From Flavobacteriales bacterium (GTDB lineage: Bacteria; Bacteroidota; Bacteroidia; Flavobacteriales; Flavobacteriaceae): a stretch of 6,974 bases of DNA. The position numbers and the translations under genes were made by a program. Within the stretch, counting starts at the first letter, position 1. Each line of letters starts with the position of its first letter. Shown here in pieces: positions 1-5,826 of this stretch. The stretch lies in assembly GCA_003229235.1 (NCBI GenBank), contig QIIH01000147.1, positions 1-6,974 of the forward strand. The letters run 5' to 3'. Under the pieces are notes generated by a model. That model saw nothing but the letters and a program-made list of their open reading frames with translations, was not told where the DNA came from and searched no databases.

Positions 1-196
1 ATCTTACGATGCCGGCTTGCTTACCGATGCCTATGTATCAGGTGGGGCTTTCTCTTTAGATGGAGTTCACCCGACGCCAAGAGGATATGCTTATACAGCA
101 AATCTTATTATACAAGCAATTAATGCTAAATACGGAGCTACTATTCCACAAGTAAATGTAGGATCGTATCCGACAGTTACTTTGCATAATAATTAG
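1..196 (+). CDS. SGNH/GDSL-family hydrolase, C-terminal fragment (5' end outside window)
   Basis: This is the last 64 codons of a gene that starts before the window; base 2 is the first base of a codon and the TAG stop is at 194-196. The visible protein carries the LDGVHPTPRGYA block, which fits Block V of SGNH/GDSL esterases. The Asp (codon 59-61) and His (codon 68-70) of this D-x-x-H motif are the acid and base of the Ser-Asp-His catalytic triad; the Ser block is outside the window. In Bacteroidota such proteins are usually exported or lipid-anchored esterases or lipases, but the signal peptide cannot be seen and the substrate is unknown. The tail after the motif (a helix, then a polar end rich in Val, Pro, Thr and Asn) is unremarkable. 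A strong terminator follows at 221-249, so this is the last gene of its transcript. The family call is good; the exact activity is inferred. Confidence 0.75.
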   Translation, partial: SYDAGLLTDAYVSGGAFSLDGVHPTPRGYAYTANLIIQAINAKYGATIPQVNVGSYPTVTLHNN

Positions 197-220
197 TAAA
201 GTTTAGAATTTAGAAGTGGG

Positions 221-249
221 AGCGCCAACGAAAGTTGGCGCTTTTTTTT
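221..249 (+). terminator. Intrinsic terminator after the SGNH hydrolase gene
   Basis: A perfect 9-base-pair stem (221-229 pairs with 234-242) closes a GAAA tetraloop (230-233) and is followed at once by an uninterrupted run of eight T (242-249). GC-rich stem, GNRA loop and T-tract make this a strong Rho-independent terminator. It lies 24 bases after the hydrolase stop and separates that gene from the holin-family gene at 278. Confidence 0.93.
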
Positions 250-277
250 ATCTTACAATCAATTCAACTTAACAAAT

Positions 278-622
278 ATGAACACTGTAATTAAATTATT
301 ACTTACTGCCGTGGCCGTTGTTGTCTTGGCAAAATTTCTCCCAGGGGCTTCGGTAGATGGTTATGGATCTGCTATTATTGTTGCCATTGTACTTGCCTTA
401 CTCAGGCTATTTGTAAAGCCAATATTGGTGATACTCACCTTGCCAATTACGATCCTTACACTTGGTTTATTTTTATTCGTAATTAACGCGATTATTGTAT
501 GGATGGCTAGCGAATTACTGGAGGGCTTTGCGGTCTCTAGTCTTTGGTATGCATTACTGTTTAGTATCTTATTATCTATCTTTCAGTCGCTGCTTCACGG
601 GCTGCTAAAAGAAGAAAAGTAA
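278..622 (+). CDS. Small integral membrane protein, 'phage holin family' (PF04020, YvlD-like)
   Basis: This 114-residue protein is almost entirely hydrophobic. Four membrane segments can be drawn at about residues 4-20, 30-46, 49-77 and 86-107, with a short basic/acidic tail (KEEK). The third segment contains the LP-IT-x-LTLGLF-x-x-x-INA pattern (about residues 55-71) typical of PF04020, the family also known from Bacillus YvlD. The family is named after a resemblance to phage holins, but most members, including this one, sit among housekeeping genes. No lysis role is implied, and the true function is not established. There are no endolysin or phage genes nearby. The gene stands alone between a terminator at 221-249 and a probable terminator at 653-693. 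The ATG at 278 is preceded by an A-rich leader with no Shine-Dalgarno sequence, as is usual in Bacteroidota. A weak promoter-like TATCTTAC lies at 249-256. The family call is firm and the role unknown. Confidence 0.85.
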   Translation: MNTVIKLLLTAVAVVVLAKFLPGASVDGYGSAIIVAIVLALLRLFVKPILVILTLPITILTLGLFLFVINAIIVWMASELLEGFAVSSLWYALLFSILLSIFQSLLHGLLKEEK

Positions 623-648
623 TCTAGTGTTATTCAACTAAATAAAGG

Positions 649-680
649 TTTGTCGGGTGGTGAAAAAAATCGTAATTTTG
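649..680 (+). promoter_or_regulatory. Bacteroidota-type sigma promoter driving tig
   Basis: The -33 element TTTG (649-652) and the -7 element TAATTTTG (673-680, an exact fit to TAnnTTTG) are separated by 20 bases, within the 17-23 range described for flavobacterial promoters. Transcription would start near 685-688 and leave a short A/T-rich leader of roughly 23 bases before the tig ATG at 710. The element overlaps the terminator hairpin at 653-693. Confidence 0.75.
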
Positions 681-693
681 CCATCCGATTTTT
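653..693 (+). terminator. Probable intrinsic terminator of the holin-family gene, overlapping the tig promoter
   Basis: Bases 653-660 (TCGGGTGG) pair with 681-688 (CCATCCGA) as eight pairs, including one G-U. An inner A/T stem (666-670 with 675-679) can form inside the loop. The right arm is followed by five T (689-693). The hairpin lies 30 bases past the holin-family stop. The long loop makes it weaker than the terminator at 221-249, and its overlap with the promoter means that part of the symmetry could instead belong to promoter control. Confidence 0.55.
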
Positions 694-709
694 AGTTTAA
701 AAACACCCA

Positions 710-2044
710 ATGAATATAAGTAGAAAAGACATAGATAGCCTTAACGCAGTAGTAACTGTAGCTCTTGATAAAGAAGATTATGCTCCAAAAGTAGAGAAAA
801 TTCTTAAAGACTATCGCAAGACTGCCAACATCCCAGGATTCAGAAAAGGACATGTTCCTATGGGAATGGTTAAAAAGCAATACGGTAAGGCAGTGCTTGT
901 AGAAGAGATTAACAAGTTGTTACAAGATTCGTTACACAATTATCTTACAACAGAAAAGTTAGACATTCTAGGAAATCCACTTCCTAAAAACGACGATTCT
1001 ATAGATTGGGAAGCCGATTCGATTAGTTTTGAATTCGAATTAGGTCTTTCTCCAGAATTCGAAGTAAACCTTGCTCCTAAAAAGGCTGTAACTTCTTATA
1101 AAATTGTTGCAGACGATACTATGGTTAATAATCAAGTAGCGTCTATTCGTAAGCAATACGGGAAGCTTGTTTCTAAGACAGAAGTTACTGCTAAAGACGA
1201 AATAACCGGAACTTTTGTAAACGAAGAAAAAGAAATCGAGAACAGGGCCACTTTTGAATTGGATCGAATTGACGGGAAAAAACAACGCAAGCAATTGTTA
1301 GCTGGAAAGGTTGGCGATACTTTGACATTAGCTACTAAGGGCATGTTTAAAGACGATCACGACAACGAACATTTTTTAAAGGTTTCTCATGACGATGCTC
1401 ACGGGTTAGATGTAGCCGTTACGCTAACTATCGAAGAGGTAAATGAGCGGGAAATGGCCGAATTAAGTCAAGATTTGTATGACAAATTATTTGGTAAGGA
1501 CGTCGTAAAAGACGAAACCGAATTAAAGCAAAAAATAAAAGAAGATGCCGAACGCCAGTTTGAGCAGCAGAGTGATCAGAAGCTGTTAAATGATGTGGTA
1601 GAATCTCTTATAGAAAATACGAAGTTCGATTTACCTGATGCCTTTTTACAACGTTGGATTCAAATGTCTGGCGAAAAAGTATTAACAGAAGACGAGGCAA
1701 AAGAAGAATACGAGCGTAGCATAAAAGGGTTACGTTATCAATTAATCGAAGGAAAACTTCGTGCAGATAACAATCTTCAAGTCGGTTTTGAAGAGTTAAA
1801 AGAATATTCTAAAGATATGATTCGTTCTCAAATGGCTCAGTTTGGTCAAATGGATTCGTCAGACGAAGAGTTAGATGGCATTGTGGCGCGTATTATGGGC
1901 AATGAGGATGAGGTAAAACGCCTTTCCGAACAGCTTAACAGCCAGAAAATGCTCACCTTTCTTAAGGAAAATGCAAAATTAAAGACTAAGGAGATTACGT
2001 ATGAGAAGTTCATAAAGGAAGCTTATAACCAGAGTTCGACCTAA
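710..2044 (+). CDS. tig: Trigger factor, ribosome-associated chaperone
   Basis: This 444-residue protein (E. coli trigger factor has 432) binds the ribosome exit tunnel and shields nascent chains. The N-terminal domain (about 1-115) carries the ribosome-docking signature G43-F44-R45-K46-G47-H48-V49-P50, at the same residue numbers as the E. coli GFRKGK motif, which supports the ATG at 710. The middle segment (about 150-250) falls where E. coli has its FKBP-type prolyl isomerase domain but is very divergent: only the end (GLDVAVTLTIEEVNERE, into AELSQDLYDKLFG) aligns well by eye, so isomerase activity is doubtful. The rest (about 250-444) is the helical, charged chaperone domain. The gene heads the conserved order tig-clpP-clpX. 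It has its own promoter (649-680), and its stop codon sits inside a long inverted repeat (2027-2077) followed by a terminator (2112-2143), so it may be transcribed separately from clpP. The identity is secure; the isomerase comment is inference. Confidence 0.97.
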   Translation: MNISRKDIDSLNAVVTVALDKEDYAPKVEKILKDYRKTANIPGFRKGHVPMGMVKKQYGKAVLVEEINKLLQDSLHNYLTTEKLDILGNPLPKNDDSIDWEADSISFEFELGLSPEFEVNLAPKKAVTSYKIVADDTMVNNQVASIRKQYGKLVSKTEVTAKDEITGTFVNEEKEIENRATFELDRIDGKKQRKQLLAGKVGDTLTLATKGMFKDDHDNEHFLKVSHDDAHGLDVAVTLTIEEVNEREMAELSQDLYDKLFGKDVVKDETELKQKIKEDAERQFEQQSDQKLLNDVVESLIENTKFDLPDAFLQRWIQMSGEKVLTEDEAKEEYERSIKGLRYQLIEGKLRADNNLQVGFEELKEYSKDMIRSQMAQFGQMDSSDEELDGIVARIMGNEDEVKRLSEQLNSQKMLTFLKENAKLKTKEITYEKFIKEAYNQSST

Positions 2045-2077
2045 ACTGTAAATTAAATTTTAGGTCGAACTCAGGTT
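2027..2077. repeat. Long inverted repeat spanning the tig stop codon
   Basis: The 14-base arm at 2032-2045 (GAGTTCGACCTAAA) is repeated perfectly in inverse at 2059-2072. After one A/A mismatch the pairing resumes for four more bases (2027-2030 with 2074-2077). The loop is 13 A/T-rich bases (2046-2058). The TAA stop of tig (2042-2044) and its last four sense codons lie within the left arm or its extension. No T-tract follows on either strand, so it is not a canonical terminator; in the mRNA it would be a stable 3'-end hairpin. Confidence 0.85.
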
Positions 2078-2086
2078 TACAACTAA

Positions 2087-2094
2087 TATCTTTG
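2087..2094 (+). promoter_or_regulatory. Candidate -7 promoter element for clpP(-clpX)
   Basis: TATCTTTG matches the Bacteroidota -7 consensus TAnnTTTG exactly. A second near-match (TATCTTTA) is at 2103-2110. No clear TTTG -33 box is found at the usual spacing; the nearest T-rich candidates are TTTA at 2059-2062 and 2076-2079. The box lies in the loop of a 6-base inverted repeat (AACTAA 2081-2086, TTAGTT 2098-2103). Initiation here, near 2100, would put the terminator hairpin at 2112-2143 inside the clpP leader. Confidence 0.45.
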
Positions 2095-2111
2095 AATTTA
2101 GTTATCTTTAT

Positions 2112-2143
2112 AGGCGTTTAAACTCGATTTAGACGCCTTTTTT
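2112..2143 (+). terminator. Intrinsic terminator between tig and clpP
   Basis: An 11-pair stem (2112-2122 with 2128-2138, one G-U) with a five-base loop (2123-2127) runs straight into six T (2138-2143). It ends 25 bases before the clpP ATG. It probably ends the tig transcript. If transcription starts at the 2087-2094 box, it could also act as a leader attenuator for clpP-clpX. Confidence 0.88.
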
Positions 2144-2168
2144 GTCACTCAAAAACAGTTAACAATCG

Positions 2169-2843
2169 ATGGATTACCAAAAAGAATTTAAAAAATTTGC
2201 GATAGGAGATCAAGGAATTAGCAGCACCTACTACAACAATATTATGAGTAGTATGTATCCTACTAATTTGACCCCAAATATTATCGAAGAACGGCAAATG
2301 AATATAGCGATATTTGATGTATTCTCTAGGCTTATGATGGATCGCATCATATTTTTAGGCACAGGGATTAACGATCAAGTAGCTAATATTATTCAAGCAC
2401 AATTGTTGTTTTTAGAGAGTACAGATTCTTCTAAAGATATTCAGATATATATTAATTCCCCAGGAGGAAGCGTTTATGCTGGCCTTGGTATTTATGATAC
2501 TATGCAATTTATCAAGCCCGATGTAGCGACAATTTGTACTGGGATGGCTGCCTCTATGGCTGCCGTATTACTTTGCGCTGGAACACATGGCAAACGCAGT
2601 GGATTAACACATTCTAGGGTAATGATTCATCAGCCTATGGGTGGCGCACAAGGCCAAGCCAGTGATATCGAAATTACGGCCAGAGAGATTCTTATTTTAA
2701 AAGAAGAATTGTATAATATTATTGCAAAGCATACTGGTCAGCCCTACGATAAAGTTTACAAAGACAGTGACCGTGACTATTGGATGAAGTCCGATAAGGC
2801 CAAAGATTATGGCATGATTGATGAAATACTTACTCGTAAGTAA
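2169..2843 (+). CDS. clpP: ATP-dependent Clp protease, proteolytic subunit ClpP
   Basis: This 224-residue serine peptidase forms the double-heptamer chamber that degrades proteins fed in by ClpX. The catalytic triad is readable as Ser129 (GMAASM), His154 (MIHQP) and Asp203 (SDRDYW), with the same Ser-His and His-Asp spacings (25 and 49) as E. coli ClpP. The substrate-binding INSPGGSV strand is at about 96-102. The N-terminus is about 18 residues longer than the E. coli precursor; the core resumes at P36 (PNIIEERQ...FDVFSRL). Such a leader is normal in flavobacterial ClpP and may be removed on maturation. Residue 131, just after the active-site Ser-Met, is Ala where many ClpP have Gly, a mild change. 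The ATG at 2169 fits the family start (MDYxKEF...) and has an A-rich, SD-less leader. It lies 124 bases after tig, with a terminator between, and 29 bases before clpX, with which it probably forms an operon. Confidence 0.98.
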   Translation: MDYQKEFKKFAIGDQGISSTYYNNIMSSMYPTNLTPNIIEERQMNIAIFDVFSRLMMDRIIFLGTGINDQVANIIQAQLLFLESTDSSKDIQIYINSPGGSVYAGLGIYDTMQFIKPDVATICTGMAASMAAVLLCAGTHGKRSGLTHSRVMIHQPMGGAQGQASDIEITAREILILKEELYNIIAKHTGQPYDKVYKDSDRDYWMKSDKAKDYGMIDEILTRK

Positions 2844-2872
2844 GCGTTAATATCTTAGTTTAATACATTAAT

Positions 2873-4105
2873 ATGGCAAAAGAAGAATTAGAATGCTCGT
2901 TTTGTGGCCGTAAAAAGCCAGAAACCAACTTGCTTATCGCAGGGCTGGATGCACATATTTGTGACCGCTGTATTGAGCAGGCACATGGTATTGTGATAGA
3001 AGAAGCCACACATTCTAACAATGAGGAGCTCACCAAAGAGCTTATGCTAAAGAAGCCAATAGCCATAAAAACCTTTTTAGACGAGTATGTGATTGGTCAA
3101 GAACATACTAAAAAAGTGATGTCTGTTGCAGTATACAACCATTATAAGCGCTTATTGCAGACACCTACAGACGACGATATCGAAATTCAGAAGAGTAACA
3201 TTATTATTGTTGGGCAGACAGGTACTGGAAAAACATTAATTGCCAAGACCATTGCTCGTATGCTTAACGTGCCTCTAGCTATTGTAGACGCTACAGTCTT
3301 AACAGAAGCTGGTTATGTGGGCGAAGATGTAGAGAGCATTTTAACTCGCCTGTTACAAGCAGCAGATTACAGTGTAGAGAAAGCTCAAAATGGAATCGTA
3401 TTTATAGACGAAATAGACAAAATTGCTCGCAAGAGTGATAATCCATCCATTACCAGAGATGTCTCTGGCGAAGGAGTACAACAAGCTTTGCTCAAACTGC
3501 TAGAAGGCACTGTAGTGAACGTTCCACCTAAAGGAGGGCGTAAGCACCCCGATCAAAAGTTTATCGAGGTAAATACAGAAAACATCTTGTTTATTGCCGG
3601 GGGAGCCTTTGACGGAATCGAGCGCACGATTACGAAGCGATTAAACATGCAGGCAGTTGGGTTTAGCGCATCAATGTCTGACGATACCTTCGAACAGGAC
3701 AATTTGCTTCAGTATATTATCCCGAAAGATCTTAAAGACTACGGATTAATTCCAGAAATTATCGGGCGATTGCCAGTGTTAACACATATGGATCCTCTTG
3801 ATAAAGGGACATTGCGAGCCATTCTTACAGAGCCAAAAAACGCCATTATCAAGCAATACAAGAAGTTGTTCGAAATGGACGAAATCGACTTTGTAATCAC
3901 AGAAGAAGCGATGGATTATATCGTAGAAAAGGCCATTGAGTACAAGTTAGGTGCTAGAGGGTTGCGTTCGCTATGCGAAGCTGTACTTACAGATGCGATG
4001 TTCGAGATGCCTGGCGGAGATGTTAAAGAGCTGCACGTAACTGCGGAGTATGCTCAAGCAAAACTCAATAAAGAGACTATTAAAAAGCTAAAGGCCGTTT
4101 CTTAA
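2873..4105 (+). CDS. clpX: ATP-dependent Clp protease ATP-binding subunit ClpX (AAA+ unfoldase)
   Basis: This 410-residue protein unfolds substrates by ATP hydrolysis and threads them into ClpP. The N-terminal zinc-binding dimerisation domain has C8-x2-C11 and C30-x2-C33. The AAA+ module shows Walker A GQTGTGKT (114-121), the pore-1 loop GYVG (147-150), Walker B IVFIDE (175-180), the RKH pore loop (223-225), an arginine finger in IIGR (R299) and the sensor-2 motif GARGLR (360-365). The ClpP-contacting loop is V262-G263-F264 where E. coli has IGF, a conservative variant expected to dock on ClpP hydrophobic pockets. Length and domain order are standard. The gene follows clpP by 29 bases with no terminator; a one-mismatch -7 box (TATCTTAG, 2851-2858) could give extra initiation. 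Its TAA stop overlaps the stop of the convergent GH3 gene, and I see no terminator after it. No lon gene follows, unlike in E. coli. Confidence 0.98.
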   Translation: MAKEELECSFCGRKKPETNLLIAGLDAHICDRCIEQAHGIVIEEATHSNNEELTKELMLKKPIAIKTFLDEYVIGQEHTKKVMSVAVYNHYKRLLQTPTDDDIEIQKSNIIIVGQTGTGKTLIAKTIARMLNVPLAIVDATVLTEAGYVGEDVESILTRLLQAADYSVEKAQNGIVFIDEIDKIARKSDNPSITRDVSGEGVQQALLKLLEGTVVNVPPKGGRKHPDQKFIEVNTENILFIAGGAFDGIERTITKRLNMQAVGFSASMSDDTFEQDNLLQYIIPKDLKDYGLIPEIIGRLPVLTHMDPLDKGTLRAILTEPKNAIIKQYKKLFEMDEIDFVITEEAMDYIVEKAIEYKLGARGLRSLCEAVLTDAMFEMPGGDVKELHVTAEYAQAKLNKETIKKLKAVS

Positions 4106-5616
4106 CCATTCAGTTTAAGTAATTCTTCTAAAAAATCACGGGTATTTGCAAGTCGTGGCACTTTGTGTTGCCCGCCTAATTTATTGTTTTCTTTAAGCCA
4201 ATCGTAAAAAACTCGTTTTCGCCCAAAGTGAATAGTTGGTGGGTTAAGTGTGGTATTATTATTGCGTTTGGCCTCATAATCACTATTTACTCCTTGCAGA
4301 GCAGCGTCAAATAGTTTTGCAAATTGCTCTTTATCTTGCGGAGGGCGTTTAAATTCTATCAGCCATTCATGTGCACCTTTGTCTCTGTCTTTCATAAAAA
4401 TTGGAGCAGCAGTATAGTCTACTATCTCTGCATTAGTCGCATGGGCTACTTTTTTTAGCGCCTCCTCGGCATTTTCTATGATTAATTCTTCTCCAAATAC
4501 GTTGATGTGATGTTTGGTACGTCCAGTAACTTTTATACGGTGAGGCGAGGTATTGGTAAAACGTATAGTGTCGCCAATTTTATATCGCCAAAGGCCAGCA
4601 TTTGTAGTAATTATAATCGCATAGTTTTTACCTACTTCTACTCCGCCAAGCGGAATAACTTTCTGGTCTAAGGTTCCGTAGCTATCCATTGGGATAAATT
4701 CGTAAAAAATACCGTAGTCGAGCATGAGCATCAATTCATTACTCTCGTTGGTATCTTGAAGGGCAAAAAACCCCTCGGATGCGTTGTAAATCTCGTAATA
4801 TTTGAAGTCGTCCCGAGGCAATATTTTTTTGTACTGTTCTAGATAGGGGTCAAAACTAACTCCGCCGTGAAAGTACACTTCTAGATTGGGCCAAATATCG
4901 AAGAGGTTGTCTTGGCCTGTGGTGTTCAACACTTCATTTAGTAGTACTAGCATCCATGAAGGAACTCCAGCTAGACTCGTTACGTTTTCATTTAGGGTTT
5001 CGTTTACAATGGCCTGCATCTTGGTTTCCCAGTCTGCCATAAGTGAAATTTCACTGCTAGGGGTACTACTAAACTCTGCCCAAAAAGGCATATTATCAAT
5101 TAAAATAGCAGACAAATCTCCAAAAGCAGTATTGTTGTTTTTATACAGCTCTTTACTGCCACCTAGCCTGAGACTCTTGCCTACAAATAACTGAGAACTC
5201 GGATTATTGTTCAGGTACATACAGAGCAAATCTTTACTCGCTGCATAATGACAATCTTCTAAAGACTCTATGCTTACTGGGATAAACTTGCTTTTTCCGC
5301 TAGTGGTGCCGCTACTTTTGGCAAACCACTTGATCGGAGTTGGCCAAAAAATATTGTTTTCACCTTCGCGAGACCGAGAGATTCGCGCATGATTATCTTC
5401 GTAAGTACTTATGGGTAAACGATCTTTAAACTCGTTATAAGACGATATGCTTGCAAAGTCAAATTCATTGCCAATCTCTGTGTTTCTAGCCTTTTCGAGC
5501 AGGCCAAATAGCAATTCCTCTTGAACTTCGTTAGGGTATTTTAAAAAAAGTTCGATCTGATGAAAGCGCTTTTTTAAAACCCAAGTAGCAATAGAATTTA
5601 CAATCGGTATTGGCAT
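4102..5616 (-). CDS. GH3-family acyl-adenylating enzyme (PF03321)
   Basis: This 504-residue protein belongs to the GH3 branch of the adenylate-forming superfamily, best known from plant enzymes that join jasmonate or auxin to amino acids (JAR1 and relatives). The three nucleotide-binding motifs are present: [10 protein letters not shown] (101-110), YNASEG (277-282) and [10 protein letters not shown] (341-350). The hinge region [14 protein letters not shown] (365-378) leads into the mobile C-terminal domain. An intact set of motifs predicts that it activates a carboxylate with ATP and transfers the acyl group to an amine or other nucleophile. The actual substrates in Bacteroidota are not established, and the 'auxin-responsive' name should not be taken as function. 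There is no signal peptide, so it should be cytoplasmic. The ATG at 5616 ([12 protein letters not shown]) follows an A-rich leader. The best promoter-like box on this strand is a one-mismatch TATTTTTA (5639-5646) without a -33 partner. It is divergent from DUF2797 and convergent with clpX. Confidence 0.92.
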   Translation of the reverse strand: MPIPIVNSIATWVLKKRFHQIELFLKYPNEVQEELLFGLLEKARNTEIGNEFDFASISSYNEFKDRLPISTYEDNHARISRSREGENNIFWPTPIKWFAKSSGTTSGKSKFIPVSIESLEDCHYAASKDLLCMYLNNNPSSQLFVGKSLRLGGSKELYKNNNTAFGDLSAILIDNMPFWAEFSSTPSSEISLMADWETKMQAIVNETLNENVTSLAGVPSWMLVLLNEVLNTTGQDNLFDIWPNLEVYFHGGVSFDPYLEQYKKILPRDDFKYYEIYNASEGFFALQDTNESNELMLMLDYGIFYEFIPMDSYGTLDQKVIPLGGVEVGKNYAIIITTNAGLWRYKIGDTIRFTNTSPHRIKVTGRTKHHINVFGEELIIENAEEALKKVAHATNAEIVDYTAAPIFMKDRDKGAHEWLIEFKRPPQDKEQFAKLFDAALQGVNSDYEAKRNNNTTLNPPTIHFGRKRVFYDWLKENNKLGGQHKVPRLANTRDFLEELLKLNG

Positions 5617-5654
5617 TTTTTAAACTATCTTTATTCTTTAAAAATAGCAATTTT

Positions 5655-5826
5655 ATCAATGAACTCGTTTAAACTTTTTGGATTGAAGCGAAAATTAGGG
5701 TTTTTGTATCCGATTGAAGGTTTTTTTGAGTTGCATAGCTTGGCTACGGAACGAAAAAAAGACAAAAAACGGGTTCTAAAGGGTAATTTTTTAGCTAATT
5801 GAAAAAATTTAAACGAGTTCAATGAC
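5655..5826. repeat. Imperfect inverted repeat filling the GH3-DUF2797 divergent gap
   Basis: GAACTCGTTTAAA at 5661-5673 recurs in exact inverse at 5808-5820. One more pair (5660/5821) and, after a mismatch, three more (5656-5658 with 5823-5825) extend it outward. Inward, similarity continues without gaps to about 5703 and 5778, giving arms of about 44 bases with 32 matches and a spacer of about 74 bases. The right arm ends one base before the DUF2797 ATG; the left arm starts 44 bases upstream of the GH3 start. The left arm opens a 47-codon plus-strand ORF (5659-5802). The rest of the gap has no convincing promoter: the best boxes are TAATTTTT at 5784-5791 (plus) and TATTTTTA at 5639-5646 (minus), each with one mismatch. 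It could be a dispersed repeat, a regulatory palindrome or a relic of a local inverted duplication. Confidence 0.7.

Noticed and set aside
278..622. Holin-family gene as evidence of a prophage
   Set aside because: PF04020 proteins are common chromosomal membrane proteins. No lysin, structural, integrase or attachment-site sequences are visible and all neighbours are housekeeping genes.
1040..1344. Minus-strand ORFs within tig
   Set aside because: Both are antisense shadows of the trigger factor coding sequence, with low-complexity Phe/Ser-rich translations and no family resemblance.
2027..2077. tig stop-codon hairpin as a Rho-independent terminator
   Set aside because: Neither strand has a T-tract after the stem, and a canonical terminator lies just downstream at 2112-2143.
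2844..2872. Separate clpX promoter in the clpP-clpX gap
   Set aside because: TATCTTAG (2851-2858) misses the -7 consensus by one base and no TTTG lies at the right distance upstream; cotranscription with clpP is the simpler reading.
4886..5194. Plus-strand 102-codon ORF inside the GH3 gene
   Set aside because: It lies wholly opposite a strongly conserved coding region with intact motifs and has no recognisable domain, so it is a reading-frame shadow.
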